Shown here piece after piece: positions 37,365 to 46,709 of a DNA stretch of 64,000 bases. The notes under the pieces were generated by a model. It was given only the letters and a program-made list of their open reading frames with translations, did not search any database and was not told the origin of the DNA. The number at the start of each line of letters is the position of its first letter. Within the stretch, counting starts at the first letter, position 1. The DNA is from Epibacterium ulvae (lineage in GTDB: Bacteria; Pseudomonadota; Alphaproteobacteria; Rhodobacterales; Rhodobacteraceae): contig NZ_FMWG01000001.1 of assembly GCF_900102795.1 (NCBI RefSeq), positions 372,001-436,000 on the forward strand, written 5' to 3'. The position numbers and the translations under genes were made by a program.

Positions 37365-37817
37365 GATTTTTTACATTCATTATTGATGTGATCATGCGAA
37401 ACCACACGATCATACTAGATAAAAAATGCGGGTGTTCTAACGCCCGCACAGCGTAGTTCATATATTTTTGAATAGGTTAACCGTCAAGCGACGCTGATCT
37501 GACATTTGGTATGGCTCGGACGGATAGCCATCATCCTGTGGTGAGCCAACTTAGCCGCGGCGAAATGCTGAAATGGCTCAGAATATCTCACTCCAAAGGA
37601 CGGCGATAAGCAGGATCGCTCTGCTTGAAACGTGTGGGGTTTTATGTAGTTACCCCCCTGTTTCCGATCCACGACGACCGAGCTGCTACAAAGACGTTTC
37701 GCGCATTGAATCAGTCGGAAATTGATACTGTTTTAGGGCCAAGTTGAGCCATGCTGCCCCTAGGCCAGTGCGGGAGGACGTGCTGGGCGCTGGTTAGGGA
37801 TATATAAGGGTCCGGCG
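37365..37817. other. intergenic region before fhs
   Basis: 453 bp between the divergent secreted-protein gene and fhs. The AT-rich left part holds a small inverted repeat (GCGGGTGTTCTAACGCCCGC, 37427-37446) behind an A run. A 62-codon minus-strand frame at 37484-37672 has no support. The last 80 bases before fhs are GC-rich (GCCAGTGCGGGAGGACGTG and CTGGGCGCTGG). I see no known riboswitch fold or promoter motif that I would trust. Confidence 0.4.
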
Positions 37818-39494
37818 ATGAGCTATAAAACGGATATCGAAATTGCCCGTGAGGCAAACAAGAAGCCGATTCAGGAAATTGGTGCAAAGTTAGGCATCGA
37901 AAGCAATGATCTGCTGCCCTATGGGCATGACAAAGCGAAGGTCAGTCAGGATTTCATAAATTCTGTTCAAGAGCGCGAGAATGGTAAGTTGATTCTTGTG
38001 ACCGCGATTAATCCGACACCAGCGGGTGAAGGGAAGACCACAACTACGGTTGGTCTGGGTGATGGTCTGAATCGGATTGGTAAAAATGCCATGATTTGTA
38101 TTCGTGAAGCCTCCTTGGGCCCAAACTTTGGTATGAAGGGCGGCGCAGCCGGGGGGGGGTACGCTCAGGTTGTTCCGATGGAGGAGATGAACCTGCATTT
38201 TACAGGGGATTTCCACGCAATCACATCAGCGCATTCTTTGCTGTCTGCAATGATCGACAACCATATCTATTGGGGCAATGAGCAGGATATAGATATCCGG
38301 CGTGTTGCATGGCGTCGCGTTGTTGACATGAATGATCGCGCGTTGCGCCAGATCACAGCCTCTCTTGGTGGCGTTGCCAATGGGTTTCCGCGTGAAACTG
38401 GCTTTGACATCACCGTGGCCTCTGAGGTGATGGCAATCTTGTGCCTTGCGACGGATCTGCAGGATCTTGAAAAGCGTCTTGGGGATATCATCGTTGCCTA
38501 TCGTCGTGACAAAACCCCGGTCTATTGCCGCGATATCAAAGCAGAAGGCGCGATGACTGTGTTGTTGAAAGATGCGATGCAGCCCAACCTTGTACAAACG
38601 CTCGAAAACAACCCAGCCTTTGTGCATGGTGGTCCTTTTGCCAATATCGCGCATGGATGTAACTCTGTCATTGCGACTAAAACCGCGTTGAAGGTGGCAG
38701 ACTATGTTGTGACCGAAGCAGGTTTCGGTGCGGATCTTGGTGCTGAGAAGTTTATGAACATCAAATGCCGCAAAGCTGGCATCGCGCCGGACGCGGTTGT
38801 GCTGGTTGCAACCGTGCGTGCGATGAAGATGAACGGCGGTGTTGCAAAAGCTGATCTTGGCGCTGAAAATGTGGATGCAGTGAATAATGGCTGCGCAAAT
38901 CTTGGACGACATATCGAAAATGTGAAGTCCTTTGGCGTGCCTGTTGTTGTCGCCATCAACCATTTTGTCACCGATACTGAAGCCGAAATTCAGGCGGTCA
39001 AAGACTATGTGGCCACACATGGGGTTGAGGCTGTGTTGTCGCGCCATTGGGAATTGGGGTCTGAAGGATCTGCGGATTTGGCAGAAAAAGTTGTCGCATT
39101 GGCTGATTCAGGTGCTGCAACCTTTGCTCCGATCTATCCCGATGACATGCCGTTGTTTGAAAAGGTCGAAACCATCGCAAAACGCATCTATCGCGCGGAT
39201 GAGGTGCTGGCAGACAAGAAAATCCGCAATCAACTGCGCGAATGGGAAGAGGCGGGATATGGCCACCTGCCTGTCTGTATGGCGAAGACACAGTATTCTT
39301 TTTCAACCGATCCGAACCTGCGTGGCGCGCCGACGGGGCATTCTGTTCCAGTGCGTGAAGTGCGTTTGTCTGCGGGGGCAGGATTTATCGTTGTGGTCTG
39401 CGGGGAAATCATGACCATGCCGGGGCTTCCGCGCACGCCTGCGTCAGAATCTATCCGGTTAAATGACGCAGGACAAATCGAAGGCTTGTTCTAA
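37818..39494 (+). CDS. fhs: formate--tetrahydrofolate ligase
   Basis: A 558-residue ATP-dependent enzyme that makes 10-formyl-THF from formate and THF (or runs in reverse). The nucleotide-binding segment [19 protein letters not shown] lies at about 66-84, shown here as two joined motifs PTPAGEGKT and [25 protein letters not shown] and the C-terminal [13 protein letters not shown] are typical. Length matches the family. With FolD two genes downstream it forms the folate one-carbon oxidation/reduction route used by many Roseobacters to handle methyl groups. Spacing of about 50 bp to the next gene suggests an operon. Confidence 0.95.
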   Translation: MSYKTDIEIAREANKKPIQEIGAKLGIESNDLLPYGHDKAKVSQDFINSVQERENGKLILVTAINPTPAGEGKTTTTVGLGDGLNRIGKNAMICIREASLGPNFGMKGGAAGGGYAQVVPMEEMNLHFTGDFHAITSAHSLLSAMIDNHIYWGNEQDIDIRRVAWRRVVDMNDRALRQITASLGGVANGFPRETGFDITVASEVMAILCLATDLQDLEKRLGDIIVAYRRDKTPVYCRDIKAEGAMTVLLKDAMQPNLVQTLENNPAFVHGGPFANIAHGCNSVIATKTALKVADYVVTEAGFGADLGAEKFMNIKCRKAGIAPDAVVLVATVRAMKMNGGVAKADLGAENVDAVNNGCANLGRHIENVKSFGVPVVVAINHFVTDTEAEIQAVKDYVATHGVEAVLSRHWELGSEGSADLAEKVVALADSGAATFAPIYPDDMPLFEKVETIAKRIYRADEVLADKKIRNQLREWEEAGYGHLPVCMAKTQYSFSTDPNLRGAPTGHSVPVREVRLSAGAGFIVVVCGEIMTMPGLPRTPASESIRLNDAGQIEGLF

Positions 39495-39547
39495 GACGCA
39501 ATATGCGCTTTCTGCGGTCCAGGGCTTTCTTGGGCTGCAGGAGTTTT

Positions 39548-39856
39548 ATGATGATCAATGCAAAACCACCAAAAGACTGTGAGTCAATGGCAGAACTGCG
39601 GGCGCAAATTGATAGGGTCGATCTTGAGCTTGTGGCTTTGTTCGCGGTGCGTGCGGGCTACATTGATCGGGCGATTGATCTGAAAACTGAAAATGGCTGG
39701 CCTGCGCGTATCCCAGAGCGTGTGGAAGAAGTGGTGATGAACGCGCGTAAAACCGCAGCAGACAAAGGATTGGATCCAGACCTGATTGAACAGCTCTGGC
39801 GGCAGTTGGTGGATTGGTCCATCGCGCGTGAAGCGCAGGTGATCCGAGAGAATTAA
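39548..39856 (+). CDS. chorismate mutase (AroQ class)
   Basis: A 102-residue all-helical AroQ-alpha protein. Conserved positions are visible in AELRAQIDRVDLELVALFAVRAGYIDRA (around 14-42, described as one helix), with the basic residues that bind chorismate, and the C-terminal LIEQLWRQLVDWSIAREA. The same fold includes isochorismate-pyruvate lyases; the sequence does not decide between these. ATG 39548 is supported by GGAG; the upstream frame is not family-like. It sits between fhs and folD, an unexpected place for a shikimate-pathway enzyme, probably simple co-transcription. Confidence 0.85.
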   Translation: MMINAKPPKDCESMAELRAQIDRVDLELVALFAVRAGYIDRAIDLKTENGWPARIPERVEEVVMNARKTAADKGLDPDLIEQLWRQLVDWSIAREAQVIREN

Positions 39857-39894
39857 ACGGAGCTAAAGGGGCTCCGCAGTAAAGGATGCAAAAG

Positions 39895-40794
39895 ATGGCA
39901 GCAAATATTATCGACGGGAAGGCGTTTGCCGCAAAAGTCCGGGAACAGATCAAAGGTCACGTTGACCGGCTGAAAGAAGAGCACAACATTACCCCCGGTC
40001 TGGCGGTTGTGTTGGTTGGGGAAGACCCAGCATCAGAGGTTTATGTCGCAGCCAAGCACAAGCAGACGGTTGAGTCGGGCATGGCCTCTTTCGAACATAA
40101 ACTGCCTGCAGATACCTCCGAGGAAGATCTTTTTGCACTGATTGACACGTTGAATGCAGACCCGAATGTGCATGGAATCCTCTGCCAGTTCCCCGTGCCT
40201 GATCATTTGGATGAGCGCCGAGTTGTTGCCCGTATCGACCCAACGAAGGATGTTGATGGGTTGAGCGTTGTGAATGCGGGGTTGCTGGCAAGTGGTGAAA
40301 AGGGGCTTGTGTCCTGTACTCCGCTGGGTTGTTTGATGCTACTGCGTGATCAGATCGAGAATATGTCTGGCAAGAACGCAGTGGTGATTGGTCGTTCAAA
40401 CCTGTTTGGCAAACCTATGGGACAGCTGCTGTTGCAGCAAAATTGCACAGTGACGATTGCCCATTCTCGCACGCAGGATCTGGCCGACGTTTGCCGTCGT
40501 GCCGATATTCTTGTTGCTGCTGTGGGCCGGGCAGAAATGGTCAAAGGTGACTGGGTGAAACCTGGTGCCACTGTGATTGATGTGGGCATCACACGTATTC
40601 CGCATCCAGATAAGCCAGGTAAAACAAAGCTTCTGGGCGATGTTGACTTTGCCGAAGCCTCCGAGGTTGCAGGTGCCATCACCCCCGTTCCTGGTGGAGT
40701 CGGACCGATGACCATCGCCTGCCTGTTGGCCAATACTGTTACTGCGTGCTGTCGTGCCAATAACCTGTCCGAGCCCGAAGGCCTGACCGTTTAA
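39895..40794 (+). CDS. folD: bifunctional methylene-THF dehydrogenase / methenyl-THF cyclohydrolase
   Basis: A 299-residue enzyme interconverting 5,10-methylene-, methenyl- and 10-formyl-THF with NADP. The catalytic lysine region is [13 protein letters not shown] (about 47-59); the NADP-binding loop is [17 protein letters not shown]; the C-terminal signature is [17 protein letters not shown] 39895 has AAAGGA eight bases upstream; ATG 39886 is an alternative. It works directly with the Fhs encoded upstream. Confidence 0.95.
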   Translation: MAANIIDGKAFAAKVREQIKGHVDRLKEEHNITPGLAVVLVGEDPASEVYVAAKHKQTVESGMASFEHKLPADTSEEDLFALIDTLNADPNVHGILCQFPVPDHLDERRVVARIDPTKDVDGLSVVNAGLLASGEKGLVSCTPLGCLMLLRDQIENMSGKNAVVIGRSNLFGKPMGQLLLQQNCTVTIAHSRTQDLADVCRRADILVAAVGRAEMVKGDWVKPGATVIDVGITRIPHPDKPGKTKLLGDVDFAEASEVAGAITPVPGGVGPMTIACLLANTVTACCRANNLSEPEGLTV

Positions 40795-40800
40795 GATCTG

Positions 40801-40886
40801 GCGCAACCGCGCCGCATGCAAATGCGGCGCTACGCCCAACGGGACGCGATTTGTTTGAAAACAAATTAAGGGCGGGCGGGAGCCCT
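40801..40886 (+). repeat. dispersed three-hairpin element, copy C
   Basis: GCGCAACC, hairpin 1 GCGCCGCAT-gcaa-ATGCGGCGC (40809-40830), linker GCCCAACG (40834-40841), hairpin 2 ATTTGTT/AACAAAT (40849-40866) and hairpin 3 AGGGC-gggcggga-GCCCT (40869-40886). It begins six bases after the folD stop and precedes a separate intrinsic terminator, so it probably forms part of the folD transcript 3' end. Confidence 0.8.
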
Positions 40887-40916
40887 GCGTTTGTTATGAC
40901 CCACTCACATATGTTG

Positions 40917-40948
40917 AAAAACCCACCGGTGGTATGCCGGTGGGTTTT
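40917..40948. terminator. bidirectional intrinsic terminator (folD / icd)
   Basis: AAAACCCACCGG pairs perfectly with CCGGTGGGTTTT around a seven-base-pair-free loop (TGGTATG region). A run of A on one side and T on the other suit termination on both strands. Confidence 0.85.
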
Positions 40949-41001
40949 ATGTTTCAGATTGGATTAGACCAGTGAGGTTTTCTCTCTGGCCTTAATCGAT
41001 A

Positions 41002-43215
41002 TCAGTCGATGATTGCGTTCAGCGTTGCTGATGGGCGCATCACTTTTGCTTTCAATTCAACGCTGGGGCGGTAGTAGCCGCCAATATCAGCCGCTGGGCC
41101 TTGTGCTGCTGCCAGCTCTGCCAAGATCGTGGCTTCACCCTCTGCCAAAGATTTTGCGATCGGGGCAAAATGCGCCGCCAGGTCAGCATCCCCACTCTGT
41201 GCCGCAAGCGCTTCTGCCCAGTAGCGCGCAAACCAATAGTGGCTATCACGGTTGTCAGGTTCACCTACCTTGCGGGACGGAGATTTATTGTTGTCCAGAA
41301 TGCCTTGTGTGGCCACTTCGGCTGCTGCGCCCAGCACGCCTGCTTTGGCGTTGCCTTTCACATCGGCAAGGAAGTTAAGCGATTCACCCAATGCGCAGAA
41401 TTCACCCATGGAATCCCAGCGAAGGTGGTTTTGCTCGACCAGCTGCTGCACATGTTTGGGCGCAGAGCCGCCAGCACCCGTTTCAAACAGACCACCACCC
41501 TGCATCAATTTCACGATCGACAGCATTTTCGCCGATGTGCCCAGTTCCAGAATGGGGAAGAGATCGGTCAGGTAATCGCGCAGCACGTTGCCGGTGATGG
41601 CAATGCTGTCGTTGCCAGCAGTGATGGTTTTCAGCGACTGTGCTGTTGCTTCACGTGGGGCCAGGATTTGGAACAGATCTGCCTTACCTGCCGCTTCAAG
41701 CGCAGGGGTTACGTATTTGATCAGCTCTGCATCATGGGCGCGGTTTGCGTCCAGCCAGAAAATTGCCTCAGAACCGGTCAGACGCTGACGGTCCATTGCC
41801 AGCTCAATCCAGTTTTCAATTGGCGCTTTCTTCACTGTGCAGGCGCGCCAGATGTCACCCGCGTCCACATCGTGCGCATGCAGCGTTTCGCCATTTGTCA
41901 GAACTACGCGAATGGTGCCGTCTGCAGGCGCTTCAAATGTGGTGGGATGCGAGCCGTATTCTTCGGCCTTTTGCGCCATCAGGCCAACGTTTGCAACAGA
42001 GCCTGCAGTGGTCACATCCAGAGCACCATTGGCTTTGAAGAAATTGATGGTTTCATCATAGACGGTTGCATAGCAACGATCGGGGATCACGCAGTTGGTG
42101 TCGCCTTTCTTGCCTTCGCCGTCCCAGCCTTTGCCACCCGCGCGGATGACCGCTGGCATAGAGGCGTCGATGATCACATCAGAAGGCACATGCAGGTTGG
42201 TGATGCCTTTGTCGCTGTCGACCATATACATCGCAGGGCGTTCTGCAGTGACGGCATCAATTGCGGCCATGATATCAGCGTTGTCTTTGACGCGGTCCAG
42301 CAGGTCACCCACGCCAGAATTCGGGTTTACGCCCAGAGCGGCCATGTCGTCGCCGAATTTTTCAAACACAGGCGCCAACCATGCTTTGACAGCGTGGCCA
42401 AAGATGATTGGGTCAGAAACCTTCATCATCGTGGCTTTCATGTGCAAGGAGAACATGGTGCCGTCTGCTTTGGTGTCTTCAATTGCGCCACTCAGGAATG
42501 CGCCCAAGGCTTTTGCGGACATAAAGGTTGCATCTGCGATGGTGCCTTCTGCGAGCGGCCATGCGTCTTTCAGAACGGTTACAGCCCCGTCTTTGGCGAC
42601 AAATTCGATTTTCGCATCACCAGCCTGTGCAGCAGTAATGGTGGCGGCTTTCTCATTTGCATAGAAATCATTGCCGGGCATCGAGGAGACTTTGGTTTTG
42701 CTGTCCGCAGCCCACGCGCCCATGGAATGTGGATTTGCTTGCGCGTAGTTTTTCACTGCGCGGGCGGAGCGACGGTCAGAGTTGCCTTCGCGCAGAACCG
42801 GGTTCACCGCAGAGCCTTTGATCGCATCATATCGCGCGCGAACAGCCTTTTCGTCGTCTGTTTTTGGCTCTTCTGGGTAGGCGGGCAAGGCATAGCCTTG
42901 GCTTTGTAACTCTTCGATGGCGGCGACCAATTGTGGCACAGAGGCCGAGATGTTTGGCAGCTTGATTACATTGGCGTCAGGTGTTTTTACCAATTCGCCC
43001 AGCTCTGCCAGATCATCTGACTGGCGTTGATCTTCGGTCAACGCCTCAGGAAATGCGGAAATGATTCGGGCGGCAAGGGAAATGTCTTTGGTGCCAACAC
43101 TGACGCCTGCGGCGCTGGCAAAGGAGCGAATGATTGGCAAGAAAGAGGCTGATGCCAATTCTGGCGCTTCGTCTACAATGGTATACAGAATGTCTGGGTT
43201 TGAGTTTTCTGTCAT
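41002..43215 (-). CDS. icd: NADP-dependent isocitrate dehydrogenase, monomeric
   Basis: A 737-residue monomeric isocitrate dehydrogenase (type II), producing 2-oxoglutarate, CO2 and NADPH in the TCA cycle. Family blocks include [18 protein letters not shown] at the start, [11 protein letters not shown] (about 130), PNPHS-type [10 protein letters not shown] and [14 protein letters not shown] near the C-terminus. Length agrees with the roughly 740-residue monomeric enzymes. ATG 43215 fits the family; an upstream frame translates leader sequence. Its opposite strand has long open frames that are shadows. Convergent with folD through a shared terminator. Confidence 0.96.
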   Translation of the reverse strand: MTENSNPDILYTIVDEAPELASASFLPIIRSFASAAGVSVGTKDISLAARIISAFPEALTEDQRQSDDLAELGELVKTPDANVIKLPNISASVPQLVAAIEELQSQGYALPAYPEEPKTDDEKAVRARYDAIKGSAVNPVLREGNSDRRSARAVKNYAQANPHSMGAWAADSKTKVSSMPGNDFYANEKAATITAAQAGDAKIEFVAKDGAVTVLKDAWPLAEGTIADATFMSAKALGAFLSGAIEDTKADGTMFSLHMKATMMKVSDPIIFGHAVKAWLAPVFEKFGDDMAALGVNPNSGVGDLLDRVKDNADIMAAIDAVTAERPAMYMVDSDKGITNLHVPSDVIIDASMPAVIRAGGKGWDGEGKKGDTNCVIPDRCYATVYDETINFFKANGALDVTTAGSVANVGLMAQKAEEYGSHPTTFEAPADGTIRVVLTNGETLHAHDVDAGDIWRACTVKKAPIENWIELAMDRQRLTGSEAIFWLDANRAHDAELIKYVTPALEAAGKADLFQILAPREATAQSLKTITAGNDSIAITGNVLRDYLTDLFPILELGTSAKMLSIVKLMQGGGLFETGAGGSAPKHVQQLVEQNHLRWDSMGEFCALGESLNFLADVKGNAKAGVLGAAAEVATQGILDNNKSPSRKVGEPDNRDSHYWFARYWAEALAAQSGDADLAAHFAPIAKSLAEGEATILAELAAAQGPAADIGGYYRPSVELKAKVMRPSATLNAIID

Positions 43216-43604
43216 GTTCCATACCCTTTCAGCGATATCGGAGGCGTTAGCGAGGTAAGCGTGAAAGATCCACGCATCGTATAGATGATCAGCGGCGGTC
43301 CAGTATGCACCGAGTGCCGTTTGTCTGCCCCCATGTAAAACAGCAAAGGCTCTTGTGCAATTGGAAGCTGCAGCTTTCGACTGCATCGCACAATAGATGT
43401 GGCTTTCTATCCTTTCGGGTGAACGGATATGTTACAAAAGGTGGGGTAATTCCCGCTTGTTCTATACTTTTGTTGCACAGATATAATTAACTATGCTTTT
43501 GCGTTGTTGCGGCATTGAGTGCAGTTTTTCACCATTGCTAAAGAGACTTGTGACTTCAAAAAGATCGATAACATTTGTTGATTGATAGATGTCTGGGGGA
43601 TGGG
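43216..43604. other. divergent intergenic region (icd / glycosyltransferase)
   Basis: 389 bp between divergently transcribed genes. It becomes AT-rich toward the glycosyltransferase gene. No repeat, RNA or clear operator was recognised; promoters for both genes must lie here but no consensus stands out. Confidence 0.4.
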
Positions 43605-44945
43605 ATGGAAAAGATGACAGTTGAGCCTCAGGGTATGTGTCCAACGCTTTTGATCTATGCACCTGTCCCGCTTTACCGATATGCCGGCGAGTTTTTTGTT
43701 GAAAGCCAAGCGATAAACGGTCTTCGTTTGTGGGCTCAGCATTTTCATCATGTCACAGTGATGATGCCGACTTTGGATCAACCACCGCCACCGGGATGGT
43801 TGCCCGCCTCTCAAAATCAGGACCAGTTGCGGGGCGTTGCGATTGAACCTTTGCCAATGGCGTATCGGCCAGATCAATTTTTGCGGACCTATAGATCTAC
43901 GCGGGCGCGCATTCGCCAGCTGATCATACGGGCGGATGTTTTGAGCTTTGCTATTGGTGGTTTGTTTGGTGATTGGGGCGCTGTAAGTGCCTTTGAAGCA
44001 AAGAAACAAAAGCGTGCTTTTGCGGTCTGGACGGATCGCGTCGAATCTGAGGTTGTACGTACCCAGACAGAGGGGGGGCGCTGGATTGATCGGATGCGGG
44101 CATGGATGACACATCGACCAATGGCCCTGCTTGAAAAACATGTTCTGGGTATGGCGGACCTTGGTTTGTTACATGGTCAGGAAACCTATGAAGCCTATCG
44201 CTCGTTTTGTTCAAATCCACAGCTTGTGCATGATATCCACATCCGGGCAGAGGACCATATTTCAGGTTCGCAGCTGAGCAAAAAAATCGACAAAGTCGCA
44301 GAGGGTCCATTAAATATTATCTATGCCGGGCGCGCGGATGCCATGAAGGGGCCGATTGATTGGATTGCTGTGCTAGAACGTCTTAAGGTTTTGGGCGTTG
44401 ATTTCCGGGCAACCTGGCTTGGCGATGGAGTCGAGTTAACACAGATGCGGCGGCGAGTTGCGCGGTCTCATCTTGAAGATCGTGTGTTTTTGCCGGGACT
44501 TCTGTCACAGCACGATCAAGTGCTTGAGCAACTGCGTGCGGCGCAGGTATTTATGTTTTGCCATAAAACCCCCGAAAGCCCTCGGTGCCTGATCGAGAGC
44601 CTTTGCGCTGGGACACCAATTGTGGGCTATCATGGTGCTTTCGCGCAAGATCTGATTTCTCGCAATGCAGGGGGGATTTTGGTGCCGCGCGGGGATACAG
44701 AGGCGCTGGCGCAGGAAATAGCGGATCTTGCGCAAAACCGTCAGAGGCTTTCTCAACTGATCGGTCAAGCCCGCCGAGATGGGTTGCCGTTTACAGATGA
44801 GAAAGTATTTGCGCACCGGTCCCGCATTATAAAACGCTTCCTAGCACCGGGCAGCGCCACGTCAGCTCAGGTGATTGATGTGCCGCGTCTTCCTGCTGCA
44901 AAAAAACCTAAGAGATGTACGTTAGAGCGGCGCCCGCTGATCTAG
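43605..44945 (+). CDS. glycosyltransferase (GT-B, GT4-like)
   Basis: A 446-residue GT-B glycosyltransferase. The C-terminal nucleotide-sugar-binding half has NIIYAGRADAMKGPIDWI (about 240-257), ATWLGDG and the GT4-type E-x7-E block in SPRCLIESLCAGTPIVGY (about 330-347). The donor and acceptor are unknown; a surface polysaccharide is likely. There is no signal peptide or membrane helix. The start could be ATG 43605 (after GGGGGATGGG), ATG 43614 or TTG 43575. It converges with the SH3 protein gene. Confidence 0.8.
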   Translation: MEKMTVEPQGMCPTLLIYAPVPLYRYAGEFFVESQAINGLRLWAQHFHHVTVMMPTLDQPPPPGWLPASQNQDQLRGVAIEPLPMAYRPDQFLRTYRSTRARIRQLIIRADVLSFAIGGLFGDWGAVSAFEAKKQKRAFAVWTDRVESEVVRTQTEGGRWIDRMRAWMTHRPMALLEKHVLGMADLGLLHGQETYEAYRSFCSNPQLVHDIHIRAEDHISGSQLSKKIDKVAEGPLNIIYAGRADAMKGPIDWIAVLERLKVLGVDFRATWLGDGVELTQMRRRVARSHLEDRVFLPGLLSQHDQVLEQLRAAQVFMFCHKTPESPRCLIESLCAGTPIVGYHGAFAQDLISRNAGGILVPRGDTEALAQEIADLAQNRQRLSQLIGQARRDGLPFTDEKVFAHRSRIIKRFLAPGSATSAQVIDVPRLPAAKKPKRCTLERRPLI

Positions 44946-44959
44946 ATAGGCTAGGCGAA

Positions 44960-45472
44960 TTATTCGCGTATCTCATCCGGGGCAACGCCCCATAGTTGGT
45001 GTTTTTGAACCCAGCCTTTGTAGCCGTCCGCTGAGATTTTACACCAGTCCCTGCTGCATTCTCCAAGACGGGCAACAACGCCAAGTTCAAATGCGGCGGT
45101 GACTTGGGACTGTGGGTCTGGACGTGCATGAACCTGCAAAAGGTCTTCTTCGATTAGAACTGTGCGTGCCCCTGAAAGCAGGGCATAATGCACCCAGCCG
45201 CCAGCGCCATCCCGGTCCTGCACACGGCGCCAATGACCGTATTCTGCGGTGATTTCCAGTGGCATGCCGCGGCGTTTGAAGACCCAGTCTACGCGGTGCG
45301 TCAGTGAGGGACCACGGCGCACGTTGCTTTCAGTAGCTTTCATTGAGACAAAACGCGGGAGCGGTAAGTTTGTTACGGGGCCGCGTTTGTCAGCTGCGAT
45401 TGCAGTGCCGCCTGTCAGGACAGCAAGACCTATTAGCACCGTTGCGCGCAAGCAATAAGTCGAAAATTTCAC
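44960..45472 (-). CDS. secreted SH3-domain protein
   Basis: A 170-residue exported protein: signal peptide about 1-27 (VLTGGTAIAADK) followed by two bacterial SH3-like modules (about 42-100 and 105-165; SNVRRGPSLTHRV, and VHARPDPQSQVTAAFELG). Such proteins bind peptidoglycan or associate with wall enzymes. GTG 45472 starts the signal peptide; a frame open further upstream to 45547 lacks a plausible ribosome site. Its partner is unknown. Confidence 0.8.
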   Translation of the reverse strand: MKFSTYCLRATVLIGLAVLTGGTAIAADKRGPVTNLPLPRFVSMKATESNVRRGPSLTHRVDWVFKRRGMPLEITAEYGHWRRVQDRDGAGGWVHYALLSGARTVLIEEDLLQVHARPDPQSQVTAAFELGVVARLGECSRDWCKISADGYKGWVQKHQLWGVAPDEIRE

Positions 45473-45687
45473 GTGCCTGTTCACTCTTATTGGTGTTTTG
45501 ATTCTGCTCTTTTGCGAAACCTTAGCGCAAATTGCCAGCCTTGCCATCCGGGAACCTTCTCAGTTCTCTGCACTGCTGCTGACTTGCACAAAAGCTGTGC
45601 TCAAAACGACTTGGGTTCTTGTGCCCGCTTGCGTCCTCGTTCACGATGCCATGGAAGGTTGAGACTGCAAAGCGGAGGGGGGCGCAG

Positions 45688-46674
45688 ATGCCAAGAGAAC
45701 GTCTGAGTGTTGTTGTAACGCGACGGTTGCCGGAACCTGTGGAAACCCGGTTGTGCGAATTGTTTGACGTCAAACTGCGCGATGAGGATCGCCCTATGTC
45801 GCGCTCTGAACTGGCGCAGGCTTTGCAAGAGGCGGATGTCTTGGTTCCGACCGTGACCGATACAATAGATGCCGCCCTGTTGGGGCAAGCTGGTGAACAG
45901 CTGAAACTTATCGCCAATTATGGCGCAGGCGTTGATCACATTGACGTCGCCACCGCGCGCGAGCGTGGCGTATTGGTTTCAAACACACCAGGTGTGCTGA
46001 CAGATGACACGGCTGATATGGCTATGGCCTTGATCATGGCGGTTGTTCGTCGGGTGCCCGAAGGGCTTGCCATGATGCAAAAAGGAGAATGGGAAGGCTG
46101 GGCCCCAACCGCACTGATGGGCGGGCGCCTTGCTGGGCGCCGTATTGGGATTCTCGGCATGGGTGGTATTGGTCAGGCTGTGGCGCGTCGCGCGGCAGCT
46201 TTTGGGATGCAAGTTCACTATCACAATCGACGTCGTTTGCATGCTGAAGCTGAAAAGCAGCTTGAGGCCACCTATTGGGAAAGTCTTGATCAGATGGTGG
46301 CTCGTATGGATGTGATTTCCGTCAATTGCCCGTCTACACCTTCGACATTTCATTTGATGAACGCACGCCGCTTGAAGCTGATGAAACCGGATGCGGTGCT
46401 GGTCAATACTTCACGTGGGGAAGTGGTGGATGAAAACGCGCTGACGCGTATGCTGCGTGCAGGTGAAATCGCTGGGGCCGGGCTGGATGTTTATGAGAAT
46501 GGCAGCGCGGTGAACCCACGCTTGCGTGAATTGTCTAATGTCGTCCTTTTGCCGCATATGGGCTCGGCCACCGTGGAGGGGCGGATTGAGATGGGCGAGA
46601 AAGTTTTGTTAAATATCAAAACGTTTGAAGATGGACATCGGCCACCAGATCAGGTGGTACCATCAATGCTGTAG
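45688..46674 (+). CDS. D-isomer-specific 2-hydroxyacid dehydrogenase
   Basis: A 328-residue NAD(P)-dependent dehydrogenase. The nucleotide-binding motif is GILGMGGIGQAVARRA (about 153-168); the catalytic Arg is in VNTSRGEVVDE, Glu in GLDVYENG and His in LLPHMGSATVE. The closest functional guess is glyoxylate/hydroxypyruvate reductase-like (GRHPR type), relevant for serine-cycle or glycine-derived carbon, but the substrate cannot be read from the sequence. ATG 45688 follows GGAGGGG. ggt follows 35 bases after the stop. Confidence 0.88.
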   Translation: MPRERLSVVVTRRLPEPVETRLCELFDVKLRDEDRPMSRSELAQALQEADVLVPTVTDTIDAALLGQAGEQLKLIANYGAGVDHIDVATARERGVLVSNTPGVLTDDTADMAMALIMAVVRRVPEGLAMMQKGEWEGWAPTALMGGRLAGRRIGILGMGGIGQAVARRAAAFGMQVHYHNRRRLHAEAEKQLEATYWESLDQMVARMDVISVNCPSTPSTFHLMNARRLKLMKPDAVLVNTSRGEVVDENALTRMLRAGEIAGAGLDVYENGSAVNPRLRELSNVVLLPHMGSATVEGRIEMGEKVLLNIKTFEDGHRPPDQVVPSML

Positions 46675-46709
46675 GCTGAATTTACGGCCGGAAAAAAGGA
46701 GTGTATTTC

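Noticed and set aside
37484-37672. A 62-codon minus-strand frame before fhs
   Set aside because: Short, no ribosome site, no family resemblance.
37740-37817. Possible folate or other riboswitch in the fhs leader
   Set aside because: GC-rich pairing is possible but none of the known folate riboswitch cores could be recognised.
41101-42909. A 602-codon open frame on the plus strand opposite icd
   Set aside because: It lies entirely within the complete, family-matching icd gene, is rich in Cys/His/Phe without domain logic, and arises from codon bias of the real gene.
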